Assembly (NCBI GenBank): GCA_021442155.1
Contig: CM038223.1
Coordinates: forward strand, 33,516,983 to 33,580,982
From: Cymbidium sinense
Taxonomy: Eukaryota; Streptophyta; Magnoliopsida; Asparagales; Orchidaceae
Length of the DNA: 64,000 bases
Reading direction: 5' to 3'
Shown: one piece after another, positions 47,117-58,309 of the stretch
How the letters are laid out: every line of letters begins with the position of its first letter
Numbering within the stretch: position 1 is the first letter of the stretch
Made by a program: the position numbers and the translations under genes
Notes under the pieces: generated by a model
Database searches by the model: none
What the model was told of the DNA's origin: nothing
Seen by the model: the letters and a program-made list of their open reading frames with translations, nothing else

Positions 47117-48568
47117 AGGTAAAGTTCAAAAAACCCAAAATTCAAATTGAAACTTGAACAAAAGAGGCCTAGCAAAGTCTTAATACTCAAGCTTGTTTGC
47201 TTAACACACTAGATCATTAGGTGATAGACCCTAGACTTAGGTAAGGCCATTTAGTGATTCTTTATGATTCCACGTGATGTGTTGTTTTATGGTATGCTTC
47301 ACATGCCTTTCTATTATACTAGTTTAGACTACATGTCTAAGATTATTTCCCCATTAGACTGGATGATAGAACATTCTTTTTAAACCTAACATTATCTTCT
47401 ATGGGGGGCTATCCTAGAAAGGATAATTATCATAAATAAATTAAAATATTGTTTTCTTACATGTATGCTTAAATCCTTAAGCATAGCCTATAGGATAGCT
47501 AGGCTTGGCAAGCAACTAATGATAAGCTCATATGTTTGTGAAATATAAATGTTGTGTGTTATTTGTTCTTTACTGACATTTATTTTGAAGGGCTTAAGAT
47601 TCAATTTTGAATTCAAAATGCAAATTCGAGCTTAGAATTAGGTTAGGATTTATGGAGGTCTAGGATTAGTTGGAGCTGACCCTACTAGAAGATAGGTGTA
47701 GTGGTCCCTTATGAGGCCCAATGGATGTCTTCAAAGAAGGAGACTATCTTGGAAAAAATACCCATTGATCTAGACTTGTAGTTCAAGGTCAGGTTGTATA
47801 AGGGCAAAGCTCAGCTGCCTGTTTGCTCCTTCTTTCAAGGTGTACAGTGGTACACAACTATATTGGTCTTTTTCTTAAATTCAATTAGCTTAATTTACTT
47901 TGGGTGTGTAATAGAATTAACTTGCTTTTCTAGGTTTCTTTCCATGTTGTGCTTTGAGTTGATTGAATACATGGATGATTATGCTCATAAGGAAAATTAA
48001 ATTTTATACCCAACTTAAATCTAAACAACTAAAAAAAAAAAAATTGGAATATCATATAAATTAAAGTTTTAAGCAAAACATAAAATCAATTAGGAACCAA
48101 TTAGCTCTTAAAAATCATACAATCATATTACTCTAGTCCTTACATTAGGCAACTTCTCCCATTGCACATAAGGGGCATCTATGCTATGAATGACTGACTT
48201 CTCCCTTCTTGGAGAAGTATGCCTTCTATTATTAATTTTTCCTACAACCATTTATAATTGTATGGAAATAGCCATAATTGTATACACATGGCCTAAAAAA
48301 TGATAATCGAGACAAAATGTTAAAAATCTAAAAGAATGTGCACTAGTTAGATGATTTTCATACCTTACATTATCTTATTAGGGAGTGAGTCTAGATTCAT
48401 AGATTCCAATCCTAAAAATGTAATAGCCTAGCCATCTTACATTCAAAAGACTTACCATCATGAATTTAAAATGAGCTTAGGTGGTGTTAACTGATAGCCC
48501 TTCCAAGCAGGTTGAAAGTCTAGAAGAGTCAGGGATATGCTAAATTGAAACTTGAGAAGCCTGGCAGA
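47117..48568. repeat. 1.45-kb tandem duplication, unit 1
   Basis: TAAAGTTCAA at 47,120 recurs at 48,571, and ATTATCTTCT at 47,391 recurs as ATTGTCTTCT at 48,842. Both are offset by exactly 1,451 bp. Near the far end the offset drifts to 1,462 bp. The inverted RF1 copy at the right edge has only one unit. It is noncoding. Confidence 0.88.
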
Positions 48569-50025
48569 GGTAAAGTTCAAACAAATCAAAAATGTAAACT
48601 AAAACTTGAACTAAAGAAGCCTAGCAAAATCTTGCTACATAAACCTATTTACTTCACCCATTAGAGCATTTGGTCATGGACCCTAGACTTAGGTTAGGTT
48701 ATTTTGTGATTCCTTATAATAACATGTAATGTGCTATGATATGATGTGCTATAAATGTCTTTGTGGTGTACTATTTTATACTGCATGACTAAGATTATTT
48801 ACCCATTAGACTAATTGATATGAATTTTTTTTAGACCTAACATTGTCTTCTACATGGGGCTATGCTAAAAAGGATTGCTATCATAAATAAATTAAAATTT
48901 TGTCTTCTTGTAGGGATGCTTAAGTCCTTAAGCATAGCTGATAGGATAGGTGGGCTTGGCATGCAACTAATTATAAGCTCGTATGTTTGTGAAATATAAT
49001 TGTCATGTGTTGTTTGAATTTTTTTTATTAATTTTTTTTGCAGGGCTTAGGATTCATTATTGAATTCAAAATATAAATTTGAGCTTAGAATCAGGTTAGG
49101 ATCTATGGGGTCTAGGAATAGTAGGAGCAGACCCTACCAAAAGAAAGGTGCAGTGGTGCTTTTGTGAAGCCCAATGGATGCCTTTAGAGAAGTAGACTAT
49201 CTTGGAAAGAAGACCCATAGATTTAGACTTGTAGTTCTAGGCCGGGTTGTATAAGGACAAAGCTTGACTACCCATTTTCTCTTTCTTTATGAGTGTACAG
49301 TGGTACCCGATCACTTTGGCCTTCTTCTTAAATTAAATTAGCTTGATTTATATTGGGTGCATAATATAATCAAAATGCTTTTTTAGGTTTCTTTCTGTGT
49401 TATGCTTTCTTGTGATTGAATGTCTGGATGATTAAGCTCATAGGAAAAATCAAATTTTATACTCAACTTAAATCTAAACAACTAAAACAAAAAAATAAAA
49501 TAAAATTGGATCCTCAGATAAATTAAAGCCTTAAGAAGAACATAAAATCAATTAGAAACCAATTAGCTCTTGAAAATAAAACAATCATATTGCTCCAATC
49601 TTGAATTGGGTAACATCTCCCATTGCATATAAGGGACATATGACCTGTGAGGATGTCCTCCTTCTTTGGGAAGCCTACATTCTATTATTTATTTGGTCCA
49701 CAACCATTTCTAATTGCATGGCATTAGGCATAAATTGCATACCCATTGCCAAAAAAAAAAATATATCGAGTCAAACTATTGAAATTTTAAATAATGTGCA
49801 TTAGTTAGATGCATTTCATACCCTAAATTATCTTAGGGATTAGAGAGTGAGTCTAGGTTCATATATTCTTTTCATAAAAAGTCAATAGCCTTTCTATCTT
49901 TCATTCATAAGACTTAGCATTATGAATTTAAAATGTTCTTAGGTGGTGTTAGCTGGCAACCCCTCCAAGCAAGTTGTAAGTCTAGAAGAGTCAAGGATAG
50001 GTTAGTTCCCTCAAATGAGAGATTT
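48569..50025. repeat. 1.45-kb tandem duplication, unit 2
   Basis: The second unit, running up to AGTCTAGAAGAGTCAAGGATAG near 49,980-50,001, matches 48,519-48,540 in unit 1. Both units keep AAGTCCTTAAGCATAGC-like and CCTAGACTTAGGT words. Divergence between the units is appreciable, so the duplication is not recent. Confidence 0.85.
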
Positions 50026-50462
50026 GATCAATAATTCCAAAAGTGAAACTAGGTTGAGCATTCAACATTTGTCAGAAGTACTTCTAGACTAGGTTCTAAT
50101 GCATCCTCCTCAGAGTAAGTCTTCAACCATAGGTACTTTTGTAGTCTTGTGCTGCTAGAATCTATATCTTAGACTTCTAAACATATCAACTCAAATTCTA
50201 AATTAAATTACAAAATTTAAAGGACAATTATAGGATAGTTTAAATTCTTATTAGGCATCCCAGTATCGACGAGCATTTCCTATTACATCTCATTTGGTTT
50301 TAAAAAATAACTCTCTCCACTTTGGACCATTCCCAATTGAAAATCCCAAATATCAATCCCTTAAAAATCACCATAGAAATCTTTAAAAATAATAGCTTAT
50401 TTCTTCAATCAAGAGTATTCTTAGGAAGAGACCATTCTTAAGATGTAACCTATAGGGTTTTC

Positions 50463-50469
50463 TTTTATA
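50463..50469 (-). promoter_or_regulatory. TATA box in RF1 LTR-like end, copy 2
   Basis: The minus strand reads GGTTCCTTATAAAAGAAAACCC. The other RF1 copy has TATAAAA at the same place in matching flanks (61,104-61,110). It lies about 220 bp inside the element end, as expected for an LTR promoter. Confidence 0.6.
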
Positions 50470-50691
50470 AGGAACCATGAACCTAGTTTAAATTAAACTC
50501 TATTATAGTTCACGAGAAAAACTTCTGGTACATGAAAGACCCATTAACTTTAGGAGTCTTTTATTAAATGATCAAATTCATTATGGGAAAATATGTTTAT
50601 CTTTTAAGATAATATGTTTATTCCTTAATGATGCATTTGATCATCAAAATAAGGAATTCCTAAACTCTGCATTGTGCCATAAATTTTATCA

Positions 50692-52000
50692 TTGCTTGAC
50701 TACTCTCTATGAGTTATTGGATGGGTCCTTAAGGTATTGAGGTGGTAAGTTAATCAGAGTGTGTTTAATGATAAAGTTGAGTTATCTTAAGCTATGTAAG
50801 TTTTAATAAACAAACTTATATTAAATTATAATTAATAAAATTTAATAATTAAATATTGAATTTGACTAAATTAATCTTAGAAGCTCAAGATGAATCTTAA
50901 GAAGTTGTATTAGCAAGATATATTCCAATGTTATTGATGTGGCTAGCCTAGAAAGATTTAGGTCAAAGGATATCATTAGTAACTCAAAGTTAACTAGATT
51001 TAGGCTTGGGACGTAGGTTTAACTAATGGTCAAGTTGTTAACCCAAGGCAGCATAGATGTTCTTAAGGTGTGGATTAGTTCTAAAAAATTGTATGATCAT
51101 AATTAATGCTTTAGCATGTTAGCCTAAGTTTGACTAGATTTAAGAGTTACATATGAGAGTCAACATAATTTCACTAACGATTTGTGGCTATTTGTAAGGA
51201 TGGTCTTCATGTATTATCAAATGGTATAAATATCCTTTGTACTACTTTAGTTAATTGAATATAATGGATGGATTCTATATGCCTAGTGTATACCATGGAC
51301 TATATGGGCCTATCTTGGAGCACAAACCAAATCACTCCAACATGGAGCTCGCCATACTTCCACTCATTGACATCTTAGTGACCGGAGTACATCCCATAGG
51401 GCAGTTGTTACTAAAGGACTCACCGCATGTTTGGGTGACCTACCTAACAATCTAGGAATGCTTAATAGTTTACATTTATTACAAAACATGGCTTTTGTTT
51501 GCCTACATCATAAGTTAATAACACTCAAACAACAAGCTCATCCCATATCCAAAGCCATTCAAGTTGATTCATATGAAGAGTCATGTCACCTAATGTATAC
51601 TCCTTAATGGTGGAAAAAAGTAATTAGTACTTTCTCTTATCATCAAGGTGCTAAAGTGATATGATAGATTCGAAAGATGCAACATTGTTAGATATGTGTG
51701 ATTGCCCTTTATAGGGCTCCAAGTGTGGAATTTTAAATGCTTATGGAGAATGTTTCTTCATGATTTCCCTATAAAAGCAATAGTGGGAGTGACATTGGTT
51801 GCACTTCACTTACTATCTTTGTGATCACTCATATGATAAAACTAGTCATCAATACTAGGCCTTTGTCATAATACTTGCCTATAGGGATGAATTCTACAAG
51901 TTGTTGATACTGAGTGTTAAATCTAATTCTGTCTGTGGATGGAGGAAGAACCATCTAATATACTTGGAAAATAGAGTTATGTAGAAAGATTGCTAGTATG
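50692..52000. other. Interval without recognisable gene
   Basis: No coding domain is recognised on either strand. A TATAAAA word on the plus strand at about 51,772-51,778 lies in a context (CCCTATAAAAGCAA) like the RF1 TATA box, but the flanks do not otherwise match. Confidence 0.5.
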
Positions 52001-52240
52001 AAGATAGGAAGATAGGAAAGTAGAAAAAGTGAGGAAGAAATAAGAATCTTTATTGCTCATAATGCTCATAATGCAATTACAAAATATAATGGTCTAAAGT
52101 GGGAGCAAAGTCCTTCTGTATGAAAGAAGTCCCCCTTTTATAATATCAAGGGGTGACAATACATAAAAAAATCATAAAAGGAAAAATTAATACAAGTAAA
52201 TTTCCACCTATACTAATTGCAGTGAGCGAGTATAGATATA
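52001..52240 (-). promoter_or_regulatory. LTR-like promoter / polyadenylation segment
   Basis: On the minus strand a TTATAAAAGGGGG TATA box (about 52,131-52,143) is followed 80-90 bases later by an AATAAA signal (52,049-52,054) and then a pyrimidine-rich stretch. The spacing fits the R region of a plant LTR. This is where Tat-C's 3' LTR would be expected, but no partner LTR confirms it. Confidence 0.45.
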
Positions 52241-52839
52241 TTGATTGATTATGGAGAATAGCCTATTATCCAACAAGTATGTGAGTGAGGATAGAGAGTT
52301 GTTGCACTGTTCTTCTACAGAGTCACCAAATGTCAATGAGTGGTATTATGCTCAACCATTAGGTCAATATTCTCTTAGTCCTTTGGTTTTCTTTGTGAAA
52401 TCTATCTTCTCTTATCAAATGCTCCTTCCAACAAGTATATTTATTTTTGGTTATCGAGCACCCTTTGTACGGGTACGCTTGTTGTGACATATAGGCTCAC
52501 TCGGCCTACATGATACTTTGGCTACACATTTAGCTACCTAATTCTTTTGGTCCTTTACAAAGGTACCTCATAATAAAGATAAAAGATGAATTAGCTATAA
52601 ACATTTAATGATTTGAGAAAATTCATGATAATATTGAGAGGTCACATCACCTTTGGACTGATATGATTTTTAACACTCTAAAGGCTATAAATGGATTTTT
52701 TTTTTTTTTTATGAGCTTGGAATTCCTTCACCTAATCCCTTTGATAAATATTATACTTTCATAGAGTCTACTCTGTAAAAAAATTAAAACATAATCATTG
52801 CAAATGCAATGAGTGCATATAACGACATTGATTTTGCAA

Positions 52840-53660
52840 TTCTATAGACAGGCCATCATAAAAAGGCTAAGAAAGTGAAGAAGTTGAAAGAGGATGCTAC
52901 CATTCTTATAGCTATAGTTAGCATTTCAACTACAGCTACTATGACCTTGACTACTTTCTTTGACCCACAAAGAGAATCAAGCAACTGCTTATCTAAGGAG
53001 CTGGTTATTATGGTAAGTGTGTGACCAATGACTATTCTTGAAGATGAGAGAATAAGCGATGATGTGCCTTTGATTCAACATATGAATGTGATCGTGAGCC
53101 AAATGTTGGGCTGACCATCATGAGAATGGTTGTAGAGGAATGCCTTGTTGAGGTGAGCATTACTTTTTATTACGTGTTATGAGTCTTCATTATTTGAGTT
53201 TCTCCCTTTTTTTCTTTGATTGCAGTTGAGCATATTTAACATTCAAGCTTTAGAAAAGGATGGTGAAAGGCACTCATCGTCCCTCCATATCATTTCTTCT
53301 AATAGTCCAGGTAACTTCATATGGTTGCTTCACCTTTCCATGGATAATTTATAGGGTCATCTCCATAGTAGAGAGAAATTCCACTTACTTAATAGGTGGT
53401 GTCCCTTCGCAAAGTTTGGACCCATAGTAAATCATCATATTTAAATGCCTCTCCCAATTTTTGATGAATTTCTTTCTCATCAACTAAAATTCACTTCATA
53501 TTTACCACGAGATGGATTTGGTGAGGTTACTCCTCATCCCTGGGCTATTATTTATACTCCTGTCACCACAACCAGCTTTAGTTCTTCAAACATCAAGGAA
53601 TTGATGGTCAATTTTCCCTCTCCTACTCGCAAAGATAGTGGCAAGTCTGCGAAGGGCTAG
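52840..53660 (+). pseudogene. Upstream part of the antisense accessory region, copy 3
   Basis: Plus strand, antisense to Tat-C. A Lys/Thr-rich stretch is followed by a GAG-GTGAGCATT donor at 53,153 and a TTTCTTTGATTGCAG acceptor ending at 53,225, which together outline a 73-bp intron. LSIFNIQALEKDGERHSSS follows and matches copy 2 at 26.5 kb. A second donor-like CCAG-GTAACTTC lies near 53,311. A 71-codon frame at 53,445-53,660 (ending PSPTRKDSGKSAKG) has no known domain. Function and splicing are unproven. Confidence 0.45.
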
Positions 53661-54325
53661 TCTACTTGTAATTAAGAAAAGACACATAAGAAGAGTAGTG
53701 AGCAAGGGAAAAACACTATGAAGAGAGGTCACCCTCTTGAAGGAGTGCTTAGACTCATCCCGGTGAGATATTGGTGAGCTACGAGCATAATTTGAACTAG
53801 AGTCATAGCAATGATAGTTCTTTAAGAAAAATTACTAATGCAACTTTGTGACCATGAGAGTTGAGATAATATACTTTAGAACTCAGTCTAGTCGCAAAAT
53901 ACTTCCATTCTTCTTTCTAGCTTGAATATTCTATTTTATTATATGTGCAAGAAAGGTAGACTCACCGAGGAGTAACACTCATACCAGTAATAAAATTAAT
54001 AAAAAGATAATTTATTTAGAGCTATACTGAGTGTGTTGTACTTTTTTACTCATAAATAAAAAAAATTTCATTTTTTGCTTATGAGTATTATTTTATTTTT
54101 TATTGTTGTAAATTAATTACTTCCCTATAATACATGTTGCCTGAGATATTTGCAAGATCTAGGTAATCATTTATTCACTTAATGTTTGATTTGATGTCCA
54201 TGTTACCATGTCTATAAATACTACTTAGCTAGAGTAATTGGGACTTCATTTCTCTCCATAAGTCATGAAGTAGAACTTTCTTATGAGTAGATCCTATTCA
54301 CCTTTTTTTTTTATCATCGGTGATT

Positions 54326-55890
54326 ATGGCTCTGCTCAAGAAGGCTACTTCATCTTTCCAAGAGGTTCTTGTGTTGGACTCCTCTATCATGACCTCCATA
54401 TTTTATGGTTACTATGGCACCTATCCAAATTTTACCATATGAGTAGCCGAGAGGTCCAAGCAACTTAATTTGGGAAGAATGTATGAGTTATGCATTCCAT
54501 TCACCCATTTTATGAATATGTATTGACTTCCCCTTTCACATAAGTTGATAAACATCCTTGACTTCTTTAGAGTGGTGCCCACCCAAGTCCTTCCTAACTC
54601 CATGGCGAGCTTCACATCCTTCATCTTGAGCACGTCAAAAGAAAGCATCACATGGAGCCTTGATCTCTTCTATCACTCATTCATGATGAACGGCCACTAG
54701 GACAAGACCATATAATTTTTAGTAACTTTATTTAAAATTCATGGTCTTTAATATAAGATGCATAAGTGGCACTCATAGTTTCTATTTGTTAATAGCACAT
54801 CGCAGTGGCTAGTGTCAACCGCCCCTCTTCATTACCGATTGAGCAAGGCTAGCAAGCTCAACAAGTTGAGTGTATAGAAGGAGGAAGCAATGGAGAGGTT
54901 GTAGGGTCGCAACCTAAATTTCCCTCTTTACTTTTTCTTTAGTAAGATTTCTACCATCCTTGATATATTTCTTTTACTTTTTACATGCTAATCTTTTTTT
55001 TTTTTTTTGGTTAATCATTCTTTTAATTTTTTTTCTTATTTACTCACATGAGAGGTAACTCCCACTGCCCTTGAGCTTAGCTCTGAAGTGCTCCAATTCC
55101 TTGAGGAAGGTATGTACGAGATCAGTGAATGAGTGGTAGGGAACTCAAGCTGAGTGGGGCTCCCACTGAGGCCACCAATGAGGATGGGCCAAGTACAACT
55201 CCCAGTAAGTCTAAAATGTGAGCAATGAGCTCAACTTCTCATAGTCACTTGTAGAGTAGCAAGTCAACTGAGGAGATAGCGAAGGAGGAAGGCTTGGAGG
55301 ACAAATTCACTCCAAACTTATGTGAGCCCACCCATGAAGCCTATAAGTTTGCCTCCTCCATCTTCTCACATGATGTTGACAAGCTTTTGTTCAACCTTCC
55401 AAATGCTTACTTGACATATGCTATCATGACTATTCATGAAATAGCATTGTAGTAGACATGGAGGTATGCCACAAGTTGGCAAGAGAAAGGAGGAAGAGGA
55501 AGGAGGCCTTTGTGATTAAGTCCTAATTGGCAAGAACATAGAAGAATCTAACAACTCTCAAAGCCAAGTATGGGGACCTTCAAGCTAAGGTTGCTCACTA
55601 AGAGGAAAAGAAATAGAGATTAACCATGGGGCTTACTCACCTCATAGAAGAGGAGAGAGAATTGGAGAAAGAACTCCCTCATCAAACGAAAGTGTTTTAG
55701 AAGAGTTCACTAGGTTTCTTAAGTTTGATAAGTACCAAGGGATCTTGTAATAGAAGCTTAAGAATAGAGTTAACTTTATTATCATCAAGTTGATGAAACA
55801 TGATCATCTTGATGCTAAGGTCATGGATTTCTCAAATGTACTTGTACTCTTAGACTAAGATGATGATGATGAGAGTAGTTTGAGCTGACA
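54326..55890 (+). pseudogene. Antisense accessory ORF of Tat, copy 3
   Basis: A start at MALLKKATSSFQEVLVLDSS (54,326) is followed by FYGYYGTYPNFT, then RMYELCIPFTHF near 54,480-54,515, then INILDFFRVVPTQVLPNSMA and SLDLFYHSFMM up to about 54,690. The later part is Glu/Lys-rich coiled coil (about 55,480-55,690). The end reads FTRFLKFDKYQGIL, FIIIKLMKHDHLDAKVMDFS and a Asp-rich tail near 55,855-55,888. The LDFFRV..TQV.PN segment resembles the conserved N-terminal block of 'putative gypsy-type transposon' proteins in plants. Stops and frameshifts are present. Confidence 0.75.
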
Positions 55891-56505
55891 CATCCTTTCT
55901 TCATTCATTTCTTTATAACAAAGTTCTTTTTGGAGAGTAGGATGCTTGTATCATACTCACTTAACTATAAAATTGTATTATATGAATAAAAATTCCAAGT
56001 ACATTTCTAATCTAGTATATTTATCTAAATAACAACTGTGTTTCTTTCTTTGTTGAGTATTCTTGAATGACTGTCTTGTTATTCAGCTGAGACTCATTGG
56101 TAAATGTTCAAATGGTTATATTTGTAACTTAGAATTATTGGATCATGGAATAATATAAACTTCTAGGTAGTCACTTTATTATAAAGAGTTTGTGTATACT
56201 CATTAGATTGATACTCATTCAATAATGTACGAACAACTCTAATTTTGATGTCGACCATTTAAGAGAATCAAATATAATATATGTATATTTACTAGGATGA
56301 TGCTCACTTATTTGAATGGATTAGCTCATGACTTTAAATATTTTGAGCCATTAACCAATAGAAAGTACTTCCCTAAATGGTTGCTTTAGTATCATGAGTT
56401 TATGTACACTCATTAGACCATTACTTGTTTATGGATACATGAATAACTCTGCTTAACTTAGAATGCTTTATATAATTGAACTTTGCATTAGTCACTTTGA
56501 ATTTC
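55891..56505 (-). other. Tat-C spacer between antisense ORF and tandem array
   Basis: Noncoding. A stretch with GAGTTTATGTACACTCATTAGA (about 56,397-56,418) and its earlier relative near 56,198 suggests a diverged 200-bp duplication. The reverse complement resembles 60,590-60,870 downstream of Tat-D's array (GAGTATCACT, ATACATAAACTCACTA). Confidence 0.6.
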
Positions 56506-56509
56506 CAAT

Positions 56510-56905
56510 TGAGAGAATTTGTCTATTCTTAGTTGTTGACCTTAAGGGCTGTTAATCTTAAATGATAGTCACTAACTACACAGAGTGTTGGTCCTTTTAA
56601 TTTCCAAGTAAAAGAGTCGATCTTTTAAAATTTTCAACTAGGAGAGTTGGGCCTTTGAGTTTAGTTGTTGACCTCACATAGTGTTGGTCTTACACTATAT
56701 TCTCCAACCACATTGAGTGTTGGTCATTTTTAAATTTAGTTATCGACCTCACAAGGTGTTGGTCTTACACTATAGTAGCCAACTCCAAGAAGTGTTAGTC
56801 TTTTATAAATTGCTAACTATGAGTGTTAATCTTTTAAGTTTAATTGTCAAATTAATGGGGTATTGGTCTTGCATTAAGTCTCGAGGATAGATAGTTACAT
56901 TAGTC
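56510..56905 (-). repeat. Palindromic tandem array of Tat-C
   Basis: On the plus strand GTTGACCTCACATAGTGTTGG, TCTTACACTATA and CCAACCACATTGAGTGTTGG units recur. They are the reverse complement of the arrays at 12.0, 23.1 and 60.0 kb. The array sits between the Tat-C post-pol unit and the antisense ORF, both in the expected minus-strand order. Confidence 0.88.
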
Positions 56906-56914
56906 TTCTCAGGC

Positions 56915-57190
56915 CAAATGGCATGCCAAGTATTTGGGTCTCATACTTGAGCTTTTACTGCTTGTCGAGTGGGACTTATTCTTGGGCCAAAAATAAAACA
57001 CTGAGTATCCTAAGTCATCAAATAGATCCTCAAGTTTTAAAGGTTTTCTTTGCTCAACATCAATTTTTCTCAGGGCAATAGTGGCACACCAAGTACTCGG
57101 ATCTCCTACTCAGGCTTTCACCACTCACCGAGTGGGACCTTTCCCAAAGCCAATAAAGGTGCATCAAGTATTTTGAGTCATCACATAGCT
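56915..57190 (-). repeat. Tat-C duplicated post-pol unit
   Basis: Two copies contain GGCAT/GGCAC-GCCAAGTA and CGAGTGGGAC words (CACCGAGTGGGACC near 57,126-57,139). They match the reverse complement of the Tat-D unit (GGTCCCACTCAGTGAGCA). It lies directly downstream of the Tat-C pol end on the minus strand. Confidence 0.75.
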
Positions 57191-57365
57191 CTTTATGTAT
57201 AAGTCTCACCTTTTAGTGTTAAAGTAGAATCTTTCAAAAATTATCATTACTCTACTAGTTAACTTATTTACATAGTAAAATATATAAAACTTCATTATTA
57301 AAAAAAATGCAAAATACATGATACTTGAAATTAATAAAATGAGTACAAATGATAAAAATTTTCTC

Positions 57366-57470
57366 TTAAGAATATAACTTCTTTAGATCTCTGACATTCC
57401 ATGTCCTCGATATGCTTTGGCAAGAATAGGAGTTAAAGGTGACTTTAGTCACATTAGTTCCTTTATTATA
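57366..57470 (-). pseudogene. Tat-C pol C-terminal end
   Basis: The minus strand encodes SRTWNVRDLKKLYS (about 57,370-57,412). This is the conserved end of Tat pol and is nearly the same as SRTWNARDLKKFYL at the end of Tat-D. At DNA level the two match over about 50 bp. Everything upstream of this in Tat-C (gag to integrase core) is missing. The remnant meets Tat-D head to head at about 57,470. Confidence 0.82.
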
Positions 57471-57477
57471 GAGCCTT

Positions 57478-58300
57478 AAAGAAGAAGAAGTCTTAATGCA
57501 ATACTTAGAAGAGGGAAAAGACTTGATTAGTTCAATCTTAATTATAGAAGAAAGTGAAAAATAATAATCCATCTTCAAGGTCAGCAAATTTTTATGAGGT
57601 GTTGAGCTAAACTACCTACTCATAGAGAAACTCGCTCTTGTACTAATCTCCTTAGCTAGGTTACTATGAACATACTTCTAGGCACACTCCATATAAGGCA
57701 TCACTAATAACACACTTAAATTTCTACTCACTAAGCATGTCCATCAATATGGAAATCGTCCATAGAGATGAGCGAGTTTGACATATCATACTCACCTCAA
57801 CCTACGATCAATACCTAAGTACTCATGTTATTCTGATCAAATTAGAACCATTATGGTGACTGTACATTGATGGTTCTTCTAGTGAAGCAATTATAGGCAT
57901 AGGAATAGTTTTAAAGAGTCTAACAAAAATCATAATTACATAATAAGTCAAATTTGGTTTCAAGATGATGAATAATCAAGCCAAATATGAAGCTTTACAC
58001 ATTGGGCTGAGTTTCATTATAGGGCTTGGAGCCATGCATGTAGTAGCTTATTCGACTCGCAACTTATGGTAAGATAAGTAAATTTAGAATACAAAGATTG
58101 AGATGAGTCTTTGATAAAATACTTGCTTAAAGTGAAGGCAGAGATTGGGCAACTAGAAAGTTTTTATAATTGAGCAAACTCCGAGAGAAGAAAACCAACT
58201 TACTAATTTACTATCTCAAGCTAATGGACTTAAAGAGCACATGATCATTCAACTCGCTCAATAGAGTACAAAAGAAGAGAGTTGATCATGAATATTCACC
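57478..58300 (+). pseudogene. Tat-D RT connection and RNase H remnant
   Basis: Plus-strand text begins with EEGKDLISSILIIEE near 57,507. It continues through a VSKFL block, GVELNYLLIEKLALVLISLA near 57,600-57,660, then TNNTLKFLLTKH and WKSSIEMSEFDISYSPQP near 57,750-57,800. The RNase H has LYIDGSSSEA (first catalytic Asp) near 57,865-57,895, IGIVLKSLTKIII and NNQAKYEALHIGLS, where Lys replaces the expected catalytic Glu (usually AEYEAL). It ends with LLSQANGLKEH near 58,205-58,240. It has multiple frameshifts. Confidence 0.85.
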
Positions 58301-58309
58301 AAGTTGAGT

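Larger units (their letters stand above)
45842..50691 (-). mobile_element. RF1 copy 2, proximal part with terminal LTR-like segment
   Basis: This matches the reverse complement of 60,873-64,000 over most of its length. Examples are the repeated GGTTCCACC/TGGAA segment at about 46,995-47,015, ATAATAGCTTATTTCTT at about 50,390-50,405, and TAGGAGTCTTTTATTAAATG at about 50,549-50,570. The end at about 50,691 coincides with the end of the other copy and reads TGATAAAATTTATG on the minus strand, as an LTR start would. No coding domain is visible anywhere. It looks like a large noncoding retrotransposon derivative, unclassified. Confidence 0.65.

Noticed and set aside
52840..53660. Possible host gene with an intron
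   Set aside because: The same exon occurs in the Tat-B copy at 26.5 kb next to the same antisense ORF, so it is part of the element's accessory region and not a unique host gene.
52696..55008. Two 15-base T runs (52,696-52,710 and 54,994-55,008) as tails of minus-strand retroposons
   Set aside because: No SINE or LINE body or target duplication can be read next to either run.
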